DNA from: Tenrec ecaudatus | Taxonomy: Eukaryota; Chordata; Mammalia; Afrosoricida; Tenrecidae | Direction of reading: 5' to 3' | Assembly: GCF_050624435.1 (NCBI RefSeq) | Contig: NC_134536.1 | Location: 127,914,758 to 127,978,757 of the forward strand | DNA: 64,000 nt | In this document: piece by piece, positions 44,975 to 55,390 of the stretch | Layout: the number at the start of each line of letters is the position of its first letter | How positions within the stretch are numbered: position 1 is the first letter of the stretch | Made by a program: the position numbers and the translations under genes | The notes under the pieces: model-generated | The model's input: only the letters and a program-made list of their open reading frames with translations | What the model was told of the DNA's origin: nothing | Databases searched by the model: none

Positions 44975-45492
44975 TGTGTTAGTCCGGGTTGACTAGAGAA
45001 ACAAATCCAGAGATGCTCATATGTGTATAAGAAAGAGTTCTAAAAAAAAAGAAAGAGTTCTATATAAAAGAGCAATTGTATATTGAGAAAACATTCCAGC
45101 CTAGTCCAGATCAAGTCCATAAGTCCGATCTTAGTCCATATGGCAATACCAATCTACAAATTCCTCTGCAGATGCACGCAACACATGCAATGATGCCAAG
45201 TGCAGGAAGATCACCGGCATCATTGCGTGTGGAAAGTCTTGTGGATCCAGTGGCAGTGGAAACATCTCAATGATGGCAGGGCTCTCCACATGGATCTTCC
45301 AGCTCCAGGGCTCTAGTGTAGCTCCATGTGTCTTGTCATCAGGAATGTTTTGCAGGGAGTGTCTATGTGTCCCACCTCCAGTGGGCTATTTATCTCCTTA
45401 GTGCCTCCAAATGAGGTCCTCAAGCTGTGACCTGGTTGACAGGCTAGACTTCATCCCTGCACAAGCTGATACCAGATTATGTAACGATCACA
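44975..45492 (-). mobile_element. Solo ERVL-type LTR with perfect 5-bp target duplication
   Basis: On the plus strand it starts 'tgtgttagtccgggttgact' and ends 'gattatgtaacgatcaca'. The target duplication ggtgt lies at 44970-44974 and 45493-45497. It is the reversed counterpart of the LTR at 28633-29140. Near 45033-45063 the ten-base word 'aaagagttct' is repeated. It lies inside the RTE sequence. Confidence 0.9.
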
Positions 45493-45539
45493 GGTGTTGA
45501 ATACTAGCCAACATCAGACAGGAACTGTGTGAGAGACCC

Positions 45540-46135
45540 TGTGTTAGACAGGGTTCTCTAGAGAGATAAAACCAGATTGCTGATAATTATTTATAAAGAT
45601 AGATATATAACACAAAAAATGAACTGTTAAATTATATACAGATAGATAGATAGATAATATAAGAAATGAACAGTTAAATTATAAAGCAGTACAAATGGCT
45701 CAGTGCAACTCACTCCCATAAGAGAGTTGTGAGACACTGGCAGTCCTTCAAATCTTGAGGGCCACAAGGTAGTCCTCTGTAGAGAGAGCTAAGCTATTTC
45801 AGTACAGGCAGCAAACAGCAAGGCAGGTCACCAACCATCAGCCAGGTCACCAAATATCAGTCCCCAGCTCCAGAGATGTACATTCCAATTCTCTGGTGAG
45901 GTAAGTATTAAAAGGACCTCAAATTACAGTGACACAGTTCACAGGTTAGGTGTCCCACAGGTAGTGTAGCTTGCAAATTAAGGCACAGAACAAGCATGGC
46001 AGCCGCACACTGGTCCGATTATCAAACAGTTAGAGACAAGAAAGGTGAGGCTCACCAATCCATTTATCTTTCCGCCCTTCAATTAATCCCACATGTGTTT
46101 ATTGGCCAGACTGGCACAATAAACTAACTATCTCA
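45540..46135 (-). mobile_element. 3' LTR of ERVL-type provirus
   Basis: Plus-strand start 'tgtgttagacagggttctct', end 'aaactaactatctca', so the LTR reads TGAGATAG...CTAACACA on the minus strand. A short purine-rich tract ('ggcaaagggtgga' on the minus strand, 46136-46149) abuts it, as expected of the polypurine primer for plus-strand synthesis, and this marks it as the 3' LTR. A (GATA)n tract lies near 45640-45656. Related to the solo LTR at 31.8 kb. Confidence 0.87.
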
Positions 46136-46578
46136 ATCCACCCTTTGCCAACCTGACACCTGTAAACAATTCTTTAGTCATATATACTTATATAATTTCC
46201 GGACATTGATGAAATTACACAGTGTGCTTTCATTTATATGTATGATAGATGATTGATGATAAGTATAAGCGTGATTTCATCAATGTCCAGAAACACACTG
46301 AGTCCAATTGTATCTGGTATATCATACTTGAACAAAGGAAAGATATGCAATAAGCACATAAAAAGAAAATACATTGACAATTACAAACCTCGCTTTTGCA
46401 ATTGATCACATGCTCGTAATTGAAAGGTAGAACTACCTTCTACTACTACCCATTCTGTATTACCTTTGCCCTCGGCAAGCACCTCAGTTGGCTGTGGTTT
46501 TTTCCCTGGTGGGGTGACCCAGACCTTCATTCCTGAGGGGTCTGGGTCATTCTAAGTCCTGTCAGGATTGGGTTGCTG
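46136..46578 (-). other. ERVL 3' internal non-coding region with hairpin
   Basis: Lies between the stop of the integrase-dUTPase frame and the 3' LTR. No envelope gene is present, as is usual for ERVL. Two 25-base arms at 46196-46220 and 46269-46293 form an inverted repeat with three mismatches and a 48-base loop; the central 15 bases pair perfectly. Confidence 0.75.
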
Positions 46579-47529
46579 TCATTTACCATTTACTTTAATC
46601 ATAGGGCATGGTAGCACTAAGATTTGGCCTATGGGATCTCCTGGATTCCAGACATATTCTTCTTTACCTCCATTATGTAACGCCAGTCCAGTTTCTCCTT
46701 GGTAATCAGGATCAATCACACCACTTAGTACAGTGACACTCATCCTGACCTGTTGATCCAAAGGCATGAGAAACCCAAAGTGCCCAGGGGACATTCTCAG
46801 CTGCCAGTTCAGTGGAATCCGTGCTGTGTTTCCAGGTGGGAGAGTTCCTTCCTTCGGGACCAGGACCTCTAGGCCTGAGGAACACAGGGTTGCTGGGACA
46901 GGAAGTAAAAATGCTGCAAGGGGATCACTAAGAGTCATAGTGAGTGGTGCCACTCCAGCTTCCACCCCTTCGTTCCTGGACCCATGAATTCCGGCGATTG
47001 GAGACACAGCACCATATATTGGCCGCTGGTTTAGAGCGTCTACAGCTTCCTGGAGAACATTGCCCCAGCCCCGCAAGTTGTTGCCACCTAGTTGGCACCG
47101 TAATTGTGTCTTTAGGAGCCCATTCCACCATTCTATCAAGCCGGGAGCATCAGGATGATGAGGAACATGATACGACCAGTGGATTCCATGGGAATGGGCC
47201 CATTGCCGCACTGTATTTGCTGTAAAGTGAGTTCCTTGATCTGAAGCAATGCTATATGAGATGCCATGCCGGTGGATGAGGCATTCTGTAAGTCCACGAA
47301 TAATAGTTTGGGCAGAAGCATCACGTGCAGGGAAGGCAAATCCATATCCAGAGTAGGTGTCTATTCCAGTAAGAACAAAACGCTGTCCCCTCCATGATGG
47401 AAGTGGTCCTCTGTAGTCAACCTGCCACCAAGTTGCTGGTTGATCTCCCCGAGGAATGGTCCCATATCTTGGACTTAATGTTGGTTTCTGCTGCTGGCAA
47501 ATGGGACACTCAGCAGTGGCAGTGGCCAA
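46579..47529 (-). CDS. ERVL-type integrase-dUTPase, uninterrupted 316-codon pol remnant
   Basis: C-terminal part of an ERVL pol polyprotein: integrase joins viral DNA to the genome and the fused dUTPase removes dUTP. The frame opens just after the HHCC zinc-binding histidines and includes 'CPICQQQK' (the two cysteines). The catalytic triad is readable as 'QVDYRG' (first D), 'SDQGTHF' (second D) and 'PGLIEWWN' (E), with 35 residues between second D and E. After about residue 220 comes the dUTPase-like part with 'GVIDPDYQGETG' and 'GDPIGQILVLP'. A dUTPase placed behind integrase is diagnostic of ERVL-class (spuma-related, class III) elements. The listed start is a TTG, so it is not a real initiation site; the frame is a fragment of a longer polyprotein. 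No envelope follows. It is a genomic fossil, though this portion has kept its frame. Confidence 0.88.
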   Translation of the reverse strand: MATATAECPICQQQKPTLSPRYGTIPRGDQPATWWQVDYRGPLPSWRGQRFVLTGIDTYSGYGFAFPARDASAQTIIRGLTECLIHRHGISYSIASDQGTHFTANTVRQWAHSHGIHWSYHVPHHPDAPGLIEWWNGLLKTQLRCQLGGNNLRGWGNVLQEAVDALNQRPIYGAVSPIAGIHGSRNEGVEAGVAPLTMTLSDPLAAFLLPVPATLCSSGLEVLVPKEGTLPPGNTARIPLNWQLRMSPGHFGFLMPLDQQVRMSVTVLSGVIDPDYQGETGLALHNGGKEEYVWNPGDPIGQILVLPCPMIKVNGK

Positions 47530-48205
47530 GTCAGCCTTGGTGAGTGGAAGTTCATGTTGCTGTGCCCATGCATAACCTCCATCCCTGCCACCATGTCCAC
47601 TTTGTTCATGAGCCCACTGGGCGATAACAGGGGTGGCAGAGGAAAGAGGAGGCCAGTCTCCACAGCGCGTGTCATCTTATCCACTTGATTATTAAAGTCC
47701 TCCTCTTCAGAGGCAATCCTTTGGTGAGCGTTCACGTGAGAGACAATTAACTTTACTTTCTTGGCCCATTCAGAGAGGTCTATCCACATACCTCTTCCCC
47801 ACACCACCTTGTCACCAATTTACCAATCATGGTCCTTCCAATTCCCTGACCATCCAGCCAAGCCATTAGCCACAACCCATGAATCAGTATACAGTCTCAC
47901 ATCTGGCCATTTTTCCTTATATGCAAACTGAACGGTGCACTGCTCGAAGTTCTGCCCATTGGGAGGATTTCCCTTCACCACTGTCCTTTAGGGAGATCCC
48001 AGAAAGGGGCTGTAGTGCTGCTGCTGTCCACTTACGAGTGGCACCTGCATATCGTGCAGAGCCATCTGTAAACCAAGCATGACTTTTCTGTTCTTCAGTT
48101 AAAGTGTGGTAAGGAACTCCCCAGGAGGCCATAGATGCCGACTGGGAGAGACCCCAAATGAGAACTGCCCAGCTGGGTCCTTCCTAAATTCTGGAATCAC
48201 AAAAT
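47530..48205 (-). pseudogene. ERVL-type RNase H and integrase N-terminus, broken
   Basis: The minus strand carries 'HAWFTDGSARYAG', the start of the retroviral RNase H domain, within the frame at 47917-48132. 'KLIVSHVNAHQ' in the frame at 47475-47807 is near its end. The integrase zinc-finger histidines appear as 'AHEQSGHGGRDGG' in the same phase as the downstream integrase. A shift of one reading frame lies between RNase H and the zinc finger around 47.64-47.66 kb, and a stop separates the two RNase H pieces. Reverse transcriptase, gag and the 5' LTR are not found; the element stops near 48.21 kb where a SINE begins. Confidence 0.82.
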
Positions 48206-48221
48206 CATGAGAAAAACAAAC

Positions 48222-48435
48222 GATTGTTGTTGACACCAAAAAATTCGTGACTGTGAAGTCGATGGCAACCCTGTTTTTCAGAATAGATCCACAACCCATA
48301 GGATGGTCAATGACTGTGACCTTTCAGAAACAGATCACCGGGACTGTCTTCTGAAAAGCCTACAGGTGATTTGAACTATCAGTCTTCAAGTTCATAGCCA
48401 AGGGCTGAACCACTTGTATCACCAGGGACTCTGAT
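48222..48435 (-). repeat. AfroSINE-type SINE at the 5' edge of the ERVL remnant
   Basis: Antisense: 'tgaagtcgatggcaaccctg', 'gaaacagatcaccgggactg', 'gatttgaactatcagtcttc', 'cttgtatcaccagggactc'. Tail begins 'gttgttgacaccaaaaaatt'. Confidence 0.72.
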
Positions 48436-48519
48436 GGCCAAGTTGCGGGGTAATTTGTTAAACAGAACTAGTAACGACAATGATCTCTTTACACATCTCT
48501 CCTTAAACAACATCGTCAG

Positions 48520-48690
48520 CGTTGTTGTGGATATTGTTAGATGTTGTTGAGTTGGGTCCAGTTGCTATTGTCGGGTGCCAGCAAGTCGGTTCTGACCCAT
48601 CGCCACTCTATGCACAACAGAACGAAATTATCCCTATGTCTGAGCCCATGGTTGCAGCCACCGTGTCAATCCATCTCCTTGAGTTGGGTC
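48520..48690 (-). mobile_element. RTE LINE 3' terminus, antisense fragment
   Basis: Starts with a GTT-rich tail ('ttgttagatgttgttgagtt'), then 'ggtgccagcaagtcggttct', 'atgcacaacagaacgaaatt' and 'gcagccaccgtgtcaatcca'. This is the BovB-like RTE 3' end, whose tail resembles that of the local SINE. Confidence 0.75.
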
Positions 48691-48691
48691 A

Positions 48692-48862
48692 TAGTGATCC
48701 CCTATAACAGAGTTCAACTGCCCCATGAGGTTTCGCAGACCATGATCTGGACAGAAGCAGACCACCATGTCTGCCTCCTGCAGGGTGGCTAATGTTCTAG
48801 CCACCAACAGGCAGGCTAGCAGCCAAGAACATAAGTATTCTACCACCAGGGCTTCCTTAGAG
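48692..48862 (-). repeat. AfroSINE-type SINE variant
   Basis: Antisense: 'acagagttcaactgccccat', 'ggacagaagcagaccaccat', 'tattctaccaccagggcttc'. The central part differs from the common type. Confidence 0.65.
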
Positions 48863-48894
48863 GAAGTACAACCATGTAACATCTTTGCCTGATC

Positions 48895-49250
48895 GTGCTA
48901 ATATACATAATCTCTGTGGGTCTGTTTCTATTATCGGTTGCGTCTGACGGTTTTTCATTATGCTATCTGACTTGTCAAGTGTGTGGCTATTTATTCTTAT
49001 TATTTGATGAGCACTGGAGTTATAAAACAGAAGGGCGTATAGAACTACAGTGAGGCCCACAGTAATCTTGTCTTCCTTTAGAAAGGATCCCCTGGAGTGG
49101 GAGAAAGGCATTAACTCTTCAAGATCTCCTACTTCAGTTTCAAGGGTTGAGTGAGTCAAAACTGAGCGGCTGCTTCTAGAGTGGAGTCCTTCTCGGGGTT
49201 CCTACACAAAACGAAGGGGTTCTCTGAGCCCCACCCCTTGGCACGCCTGA
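48895..49250 (-). repeat. Ancient L1 fragment, antisense
   Basis: 'gggtctgtttctattatcgg', 'ggcccacagtaatcttgtct' and neighbouring T-rich text resemble the antisense L1M segment of 35 kb. Weak match. Confidence 0.4.
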
Positions 49251-51060
49251 AATTCCAATCTGTGTTCTCCTAGCCCCTGCAAGCTTGCCAAAAGTCATTC
49301 AGCTTCTCAGACTCTTAGCTGGACTCTACTGAATGGGCAAATACACTTTGGGGGTGAGGGGGGGGAAGTGGCCCCAATTACCACTCTGACTTCCCTAGGT
49401 CTCATTCATGGCCCAGAAATTCCTCATTATCTTGTTAGCTCCCTGATCCTCCCAAGCAGATTTAACAAAGGTTTGTCCAGCTAGTCTACTTGTCTTCAGT
49501 GGGAGCTCCGGTCTAAATCAACGAATCAACGGTTATTTACTCCATTCTCCAAATGCTCAAAGCATAAAGAAAGAGGGAAGAAAGTGCTTCGGAGGGCCCT
49601 GCGACACACGTAACCGAAGCCCAGACCTCCTCGAACAGGCAGTGGCCACCGTCCCGTTGGTCACAGGAGGCTCAGGGGCTCCCCTGGGCGGCGCCTTTGG
49701 AGTCAGGCAGGGTTCTTGCTGGGGTCCTACACGGAATGACTCCACGGCCGTCATTGCTGCAAGTTCTCCAGCCTGCTTTCCTGGGCTGCCGGTGAGGATG
49801 TTCTCCCCAGCCTTTCCCCTTCCGATTCTCTTCTCTCAGCACAGCTGTCCGGAAGAGCATGGTCTCCGAGTGAGGCAGGGAAAGCCACCGAGAGAGAGCC
49901 TGACATTGAATGGTCAGACCTGGGAGCATCTCTAGAAGCCCTTTGAACTCTGTCCGAGTTCTCCAGAGGAGGGAGGGGATGGTCCACGTCTGTGTCTCTG
50001 GATAAGGGCTGCCTTTGCCCTGGCCTAGGTGCACCAGGGACTTTGGGCACAGGGGGCAGTTTGCTGAGGAGGCTCCGGGCCTCGGGCTAATCCTCAGTCT
50101 CCCTCCTTGTGCTTCCCAGGCCCCACCCTGTCTCCTGGCCAAGGAGACTCGAGAAATTCTGGCAGAGAGAGCTGTTCCCTGCAGCCCTGCGGAGATGACC
50201 ACTTCATGGAGTGTGGAGAGAGGAAGGAGGGGACAGCAAAAAGAAAGCTTCTCTTTCAGGCTTCAGAGGATGTGGAGTGGCTGCCCCACGGCCTGCCAAG
50301 AGCTGACTCACCGGGCTGGGACGAGGCACCACAGGTGCACTCGGGCCGGCAGACAATGGGCGCCTGTTGCGAACAGCCACACCCCCCTGATAGACCCCTG
50401 GGGTCAGGCAGAGGCAGCCCCCCCCCCCCCCCGAGGGACCGAGGGGGCTGGCTGGAAAGGTGGCAGGAGAGGACCCAGCTCAGGAAGCAGCCATTCTCTG
50501 TCCAGCCCACCAGGGCTCGACTCTGAGCCCCCCACAACTGTGGGGTCCCCCTAGGAGTTCATGGCTGGAGGGCAGGAGCACAGGGCTTTGGGGGCAGCCT
50601 CTCCTGGGGGCCTCGGTGCCCAGTCCTAAAGTCCTGGTGCAAGCTGCTGCCCGTGTGCTCGGTACTGCTGGGAGGGCCACCCCTGCCCCAGTCTCCCACT
50701 CCACTCGGGGGAAGAGAGGCAGGAAACCCAGGAGACCGTGGGTCTGGAAGGGTTCCCTGCTGGGAGCAGGATTAGCTTTCATGCGTGGAGGAAGCCCTAA
50801 GAGGCACAGGCGGTTAACACCGGACTACTGGTGGGAAAGTGGGCACTTTGAATTCGCCCAGAGGCACCTGGGACGCAGACCTAGTGATCAGCTGACCCTC
50901 TGGAGCTGCTCTAGTCCGGACACACAGCGCCGGCTCCAGCGGTAGCGGAGTCCCCAGGACATGGAGAACCTGCCTGCTCAGTGCAGGTGGCCTTTGGAGC
51001 CCTTCCTCTGCCGCAGTGCTGAAAGGCTTCCCACCCTCTGGGAGAGGCGCTGCCACTGCC
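49251..51060. other. Unique GC-rich sequence, no gene confirmed
   Basis: Frames of 140-180 codons overlap on both strands near 49.7-50.9 kb without domains. A 15-C run sits at about 50418-50432. Confidence 0.45.
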
Positions 51061-51061
51061 C

Positions 51062-51135
51062 CTTGTACAGATGACAAAACTGAGGCACAGCTGGGCCCAA
51101 GATGCAGAGGTGCAAGCGAGGTTTCTGAGCCAGGG
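51062..51135 (-). repeat. MIR SINE, antisense
   Basis: 'gtacagatgacaaaactgag' followed by 'gcacagctgggcccaagatg' is the reverse MIR core. Confidence 0.7.
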
Positions 51136-51489
51136 TGTGGGAGTCTGGAGACCTCGCCAACCAGTGCGCCGGGCCGTCAGCCACCCAAGCAGAGCAGGGA
51201 CCGGGGATTCCCGGCCTTGGCCAATACATCTGGCAGGGGTGAGGGAAAAGAGTGAACGGATGGTCAGGAAGCTTCTTGGAGCAGGGGGAGATACAGCAGC
51301 TCCCAAAGTGGAAGTGGGCCTGGTAGAAGGTGAGCACTGGGGTGGGGGCGTGGTGGCGGCTGAGATGTGGGACCTTAGGGTGCTTTTGAATCGGGCAGCT
51401 TGGGGGTCAGGGGTGGAAGAGTGAGGAGGCAGCCTCCATCCTGCCTCTCTTCAGCCCTGGGGAACAAGCTGGAAGCCCCACTGGGGCAG

Positions 51490-51580
51490 GCTGTTCAGCT
51501 GCGTGACGGGGACCAGTCCAGACACTCCCTCTGCCTCCCTTTCCTGGCCGTCAGGTGGGCATGATGATGCCGACACCGCA
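51490..51580 (+). repeat. MIR-like fragment
   Basis: 'gctgcgtgacggggaccagt' with 'ctccctttcctggccgtcag' and 'ggcatgatgatgccgacac' is consistent with a diverged sense MIR. Confidence 0.45.
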
Positions 51581-52595
51581 TGGTTGTCCTCGAACCACAC
51601 TCTAGTTCAGGGGAGCAGTGAGCCTGGAACATGCTCAGCTCCCAGCTGGCACCCCTTCACCTCGACCTTCTCACACTTTTCTGGTCTTTGCCAACTTGGT
51701 CGACTGTGGGTTCTCTGACGTCCTCCGTGACCCTGAGCAGCTGTCCGAGTCAGAGCTGCCACCCTGAGCAGGCCCAGCATCTTCGAACGCGATTCCCTGC
51801 TGGTCTCTGGCCCCTTGTGGGGCCTGACAAAGCCCCGGCTCCCTGGTTCCTCAGTCAGGGCACCGACCTCCAGAGCTGCCCCTGCCTTTGCCATGCATGG
51901 CAGGAGGTGAGGTGTCAACACCCAAGGTTGAACACACACGGAGCCCCGGGCTCCAGACTGCTCTGTCTTACAGCTGGGCCAGGCAGAGCTGTTTCTGAGA
52001 ATTCTTATCAGTAAAGCAAGGCTGTGTTGAGACCCACTCCCATTGGGGCAGGGGCTCATGGGTGAGCTCAGACGGGGCGGCACTGCCAGGCAGGGGAGGA
52101 GGTGAGGAGTCACTGCCCCCCATTTCTGTCCACTTCCCTCCCTCCGCTCTTTGCCGTCCATCTCCCCCTCTTCTCTTGTTCAGAGGCCTCCTGGGTCCCC
52201 TGCCTATGGAAAGAAAACACCCACCCTCTCTTGTCAGAGGACAGGGCCTTGATAAAGAATTATGTGAGCGAATCCAGCCTGCAGGTTAATCCTCCTCTGC
52301 TCTGAGCCGCCCGGGAGGTGGGCGAGTGAGGCTTGCCCCGGGCCCAGTCATGTCTAGACCAGCGCTATCAAGGCGGCAGGCGATTAGCCAATTAGCCAGA
52401 AGGAAACCAGGACTGGCTCCGGGGGGCTTTGGAGGAGCTCCGGTGAGGAAGGGAAGCTGGGTACCAGAGGAGGGGTCTTCTGCCTGCTATATGCAAGGGA
52501 GGGGACACCAAGGGACTTCTGGCGAAGGCCCTGCACAAAGTCCCCCAACCTGGCTCCTGGGCATGTGTCCAGTAACGACAATTACTGCACGTGGC
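51581..52595. other. Unique sequence, possible conserved non-coding block
   Basis: Between about 52235 and 52400 the base composition becomes balanced and several transcription-factor-like words cluster ('ccttgataaagaattatgtg', 'gcaggttaatcctcctc', 'gctatcaaggcggc'). No coding exon seen. Confidence 0.35.
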
Positions 52596-52599
52596 TGGC

Positions 52600-52705
52600 C
52601 TCGTCGCAATTGCTGTGGCCACTTCTGCCGCTCACTGAGCGCCTACCCTGGCCGGACTCTGATCGCCATTTGACAGACGGGAAGAAGCTGAGCAGAGCCA
52701 GCTGG
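52600..52705 (-). repeat. MIR SINE, antisense
   Basis: 'ccgctcactgagcgcctacc' followed by 'ctctgatcgccatttgacag' and 'acgggaagaagctgagcaga' is reverse MIR. Confidence 0.7.
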
Positions 52706-52805
52706 AACCCAGGGCTGTGTGTGACCCAAACCTGACCTCTCGATAACCTTGTCCTTGACTCTGGTTGAGCCTCACTGGTTAGGAAAACAGACATATTTCC
52801 TCACC

Positions 52806-52808
<3 letters not shown>

Positions 52809-52853
<45 letters not shown>

Positions 52854-52864
52854 CTGTGTTTGAT

Positions 52865-52931
<67 letters not shown>

Positions 52932-52950
52932 AATCTGTGTTTGATGAACT
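52809..52950. repeat. Compound (GT)n-(CT)n microsatellite with duplicated flank
   Basis: A GT run of about 20 units is followed by 'aatctgtgtttgatgaactc', then about 22 CT units, a second shorter GT run, and again 'aatctgtgtttgatgaactc'. The 20-base spacer is therefore present twice in direct orientation. Confidence 0.93.
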
Positions 52951-53870
52951 CCCAGGCCTCCTTGCCACCCCGAGCCCAGCTGACACTGGTGGAGTTCTGC
53001 CTCTGAGAAACCCAGACCTGTGACAATTACAGTAGAAACTGTGAAGAGACACCAGGCCTCTCCCATCTCCTCCTCCCGCCGCCCCCTCCAAGTCACCCTT
53101 TGGGGAGCTCAACTCTGTAGGGATGGGAATTCCTTGCAGCCGCTTCTTTGGCTCGTCCATGGAGGAGAACGGAGTCTCTGTCCTCTCTTCAAACACATGT
53201 GCGATGTGGAGTGTGTGGGGCAGCATGCTCAATGGAGGGGCCCGGTGCCCTGCTCACCACCAAGCACCCCTGGACTTGTGAGTCCCTTTTCTGCATCTGT
53301 GATGGGGTCAACCCAGAGGTGACCCTGGGCTGTTCTGAGACCACCCAGACCTCTGGATCCCCGCATTGGGTCACTGGCATCCACGGGCCAGCTCAGTCCA
53401 GGTCTGCTTGTCATCAGACTGTGGGGCTTGAGGCAGCGGAGGCTTTGGGCCACCCAGCGCCCTTGAGGTTTGGAAGGATGAGGAAGCCAAGTCTTTGAGT
53501 TCTTCTTGTGGTCTCAGCTCTCACGGGCCCACACAGGCTCCTCTGGGCTCACACACCCCACTGGGAATCAGGAGACACACGTGGTCCCATGTAAACACCC
53601 ACAGACTCAGGTGTAGCCTCAGGAGGCCTGGCCTGAGAGGGTCTCACTTTCTAACTCCACCTTTTCACCTCCAGACCACTTGGCCCCTTGTATCTGCACC
53701 TGTTCCTTTCCACCACCCTCGCCCCATCTGCCATCAGCAGGGTGCGTGGGGGGCATCGGACTGCGAAGATGTACCCCCCAAGGATGGAAAGTGAGCGAGC
53801 AGCTCCCTGCAAGCACCATTTCTTTTGACCGTCTCAGCTCTGAAGAGCAAAACCACATGTCCCAATGATT
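52951..53870. other. Unique sequence, no gene seen
   Basis: No repeat or coding exon recognised; the base composition drops sharply in GC after about 53.87 kb. Confidence 0.4.
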
Positions 53871-54049
53871 TTTCTTTTATTTTTTTTAATGTAGCCATTC
53901 CCAAATTTGAATGTAAGTTTTATTTCCTAAATGTCACTTGTTTTATGCATTTGCTTTCTTTTCAACTCTTCAAATGCATTTGCTATGGTAAGGCCAAATT
54001 ATAGAAATGACATCATTTTATCTCCAGGTCAAATGAGCCAGCAACAATA

Positions 54050-55390
54050 AAGAATAGAACAAAAATTGAAAGCACACAGAAGATAAAAAAAAAAAAAAAG
54101 AAAAGGATTTGTGAATCTGAAGACCAAGTTCCTTTTTAAGAACATAATGGGTTGGAGGAGACTTCCATTGAACGCTGGAGTTTAGTAGGTACAAATGATT
54201 GTGGTAGTATCGCTAGTGCTGAGATTAGTAAGAGCAATACAAGCAGAACCGACCTCCCCCCCCAAATCTGCATCCATTTCCTCGATGCAGCAAAAGAAGT
54301 AACAATGGTGTAGAGAGTGGAGCTACTTTAGCATCTGAAATTGGTGCATCTGCAGACACCATAAATAACAGAATTACAGATCCCACTAGGTGGAATCGTT
54401 TTTCTTCTAATGATGGAAATGAGTGGATAGAAAGAGAGCTGATTGATTGCCAACATCACAGTGAACCATTTGAAATTCACCACGAATATTTCTCAATGGC
54501 AGGCAAATAAGGTTCCGAAGCTACATTTCTAGGGCGCCACGCTAATGGTGAGCGTTATAAAGAGGGGTCGCCGCTGAATTCGCCATCAGTTGGCTTTGCA
54601 TATTGTTTTGTTGGGAAACCATTCGATCCTAAATAATTTAATTCTACATTTGCTACAGATGGATTTAGCAGCTGTCACTACTCAAATGTGATTGATACGC
54701 ACGAGAGCAGCTCGCAGAGACTGCATGTTGTCATATTTAAACTGAAGACCTGGTTTTTGCCCAACTCATGAACCGGAAGCACAAATCAATGAAGGATGTC
54801 AGTGCTCGTTTGGAATCCATGGTTGCTGTCCTTATGACAATCTACTGTTATTATGATAAAACATATAATAAAAAAAAACATGTGGACCATCTTTTCAAGG
54901 AATCAGTGAAGTGTTTGGGTCTGTAAATTTCTGTGGTTTACTTGAACTTGTTACTCGGTTCGATCCATTTTTTGCCGATCACATCTCGAAATCCGGCAAC
55001 ACAGAAGAGGGCAACCCATTGTATCCGTCCACAACAAAGCGTGCAGAAGTAATAAGCTTAATAAATGAGAAAGTTTGAGCAGCTATTTTTAGTTGGACAG
55101 TAGAAGTATAAGTTAAGCCGGATAGTGCAATCTGTCTGTAGATTCCAGTCCTGACCTTTCTCATACAGAGCAGTTAAATGTTGTTGTAAGATCCTTATCT
55201 CCAACATATGCAAAACCTGTTGAGTGATTTATCATATTTAGTAGCTTAAATCGTACTGGTGAAGAAATGACATATCGAATACTTTTTTATTTATGTGATG
55301 TTTGCAAAATTGATTTTTTGAAGTACAGACACGAGTTCTTTCATGGTGTTGCCAGTATGTCAGCACTTCATAAAGGCAACAACAGGAAAA
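54050..55390 (+). pseudogene. hAT transposase fossil of the DUF4371/ZMYM-like type, 5' part
   Basis: The sense strand, read with frame changes, gives blocks of a hAT transposase: 'NGERYKEGSPLNSPSVGFAY' with 'CFVGKPF' (TTF-type zinc-finger region), 'RLHVVIFKLKTW', 'VDSSPDLSHTEQLNVVV' (the conserved strand with the first catalytic aspartate), and in one open frame 'RTGEEMTYRILFYLCDVCKI' continuing to 'YRHEFFHGVASMSALHKG', matching the motif that usually reads R-G-Q-S-Y-D-N-A-x-x-M-S-G. Two key residues of that motif are changed. Many stops and shifts are present, so it is dead. It could be a transposon copy or a pseudogene of a host gene derived from one. It breaks at 55.39 kb at a family P insertion. 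Confidence 0.75.

Noticed and set aside
46940..47225. Plus-strand frames opposite the ERVL integrase
   Set aside because: Shadow frames of the minus-strand integrase.
49672..50945. Frames of 139 to 179 codons on both strands
   Set aside because: Mutually overlapping with low-complexity composition and no recognisable family.
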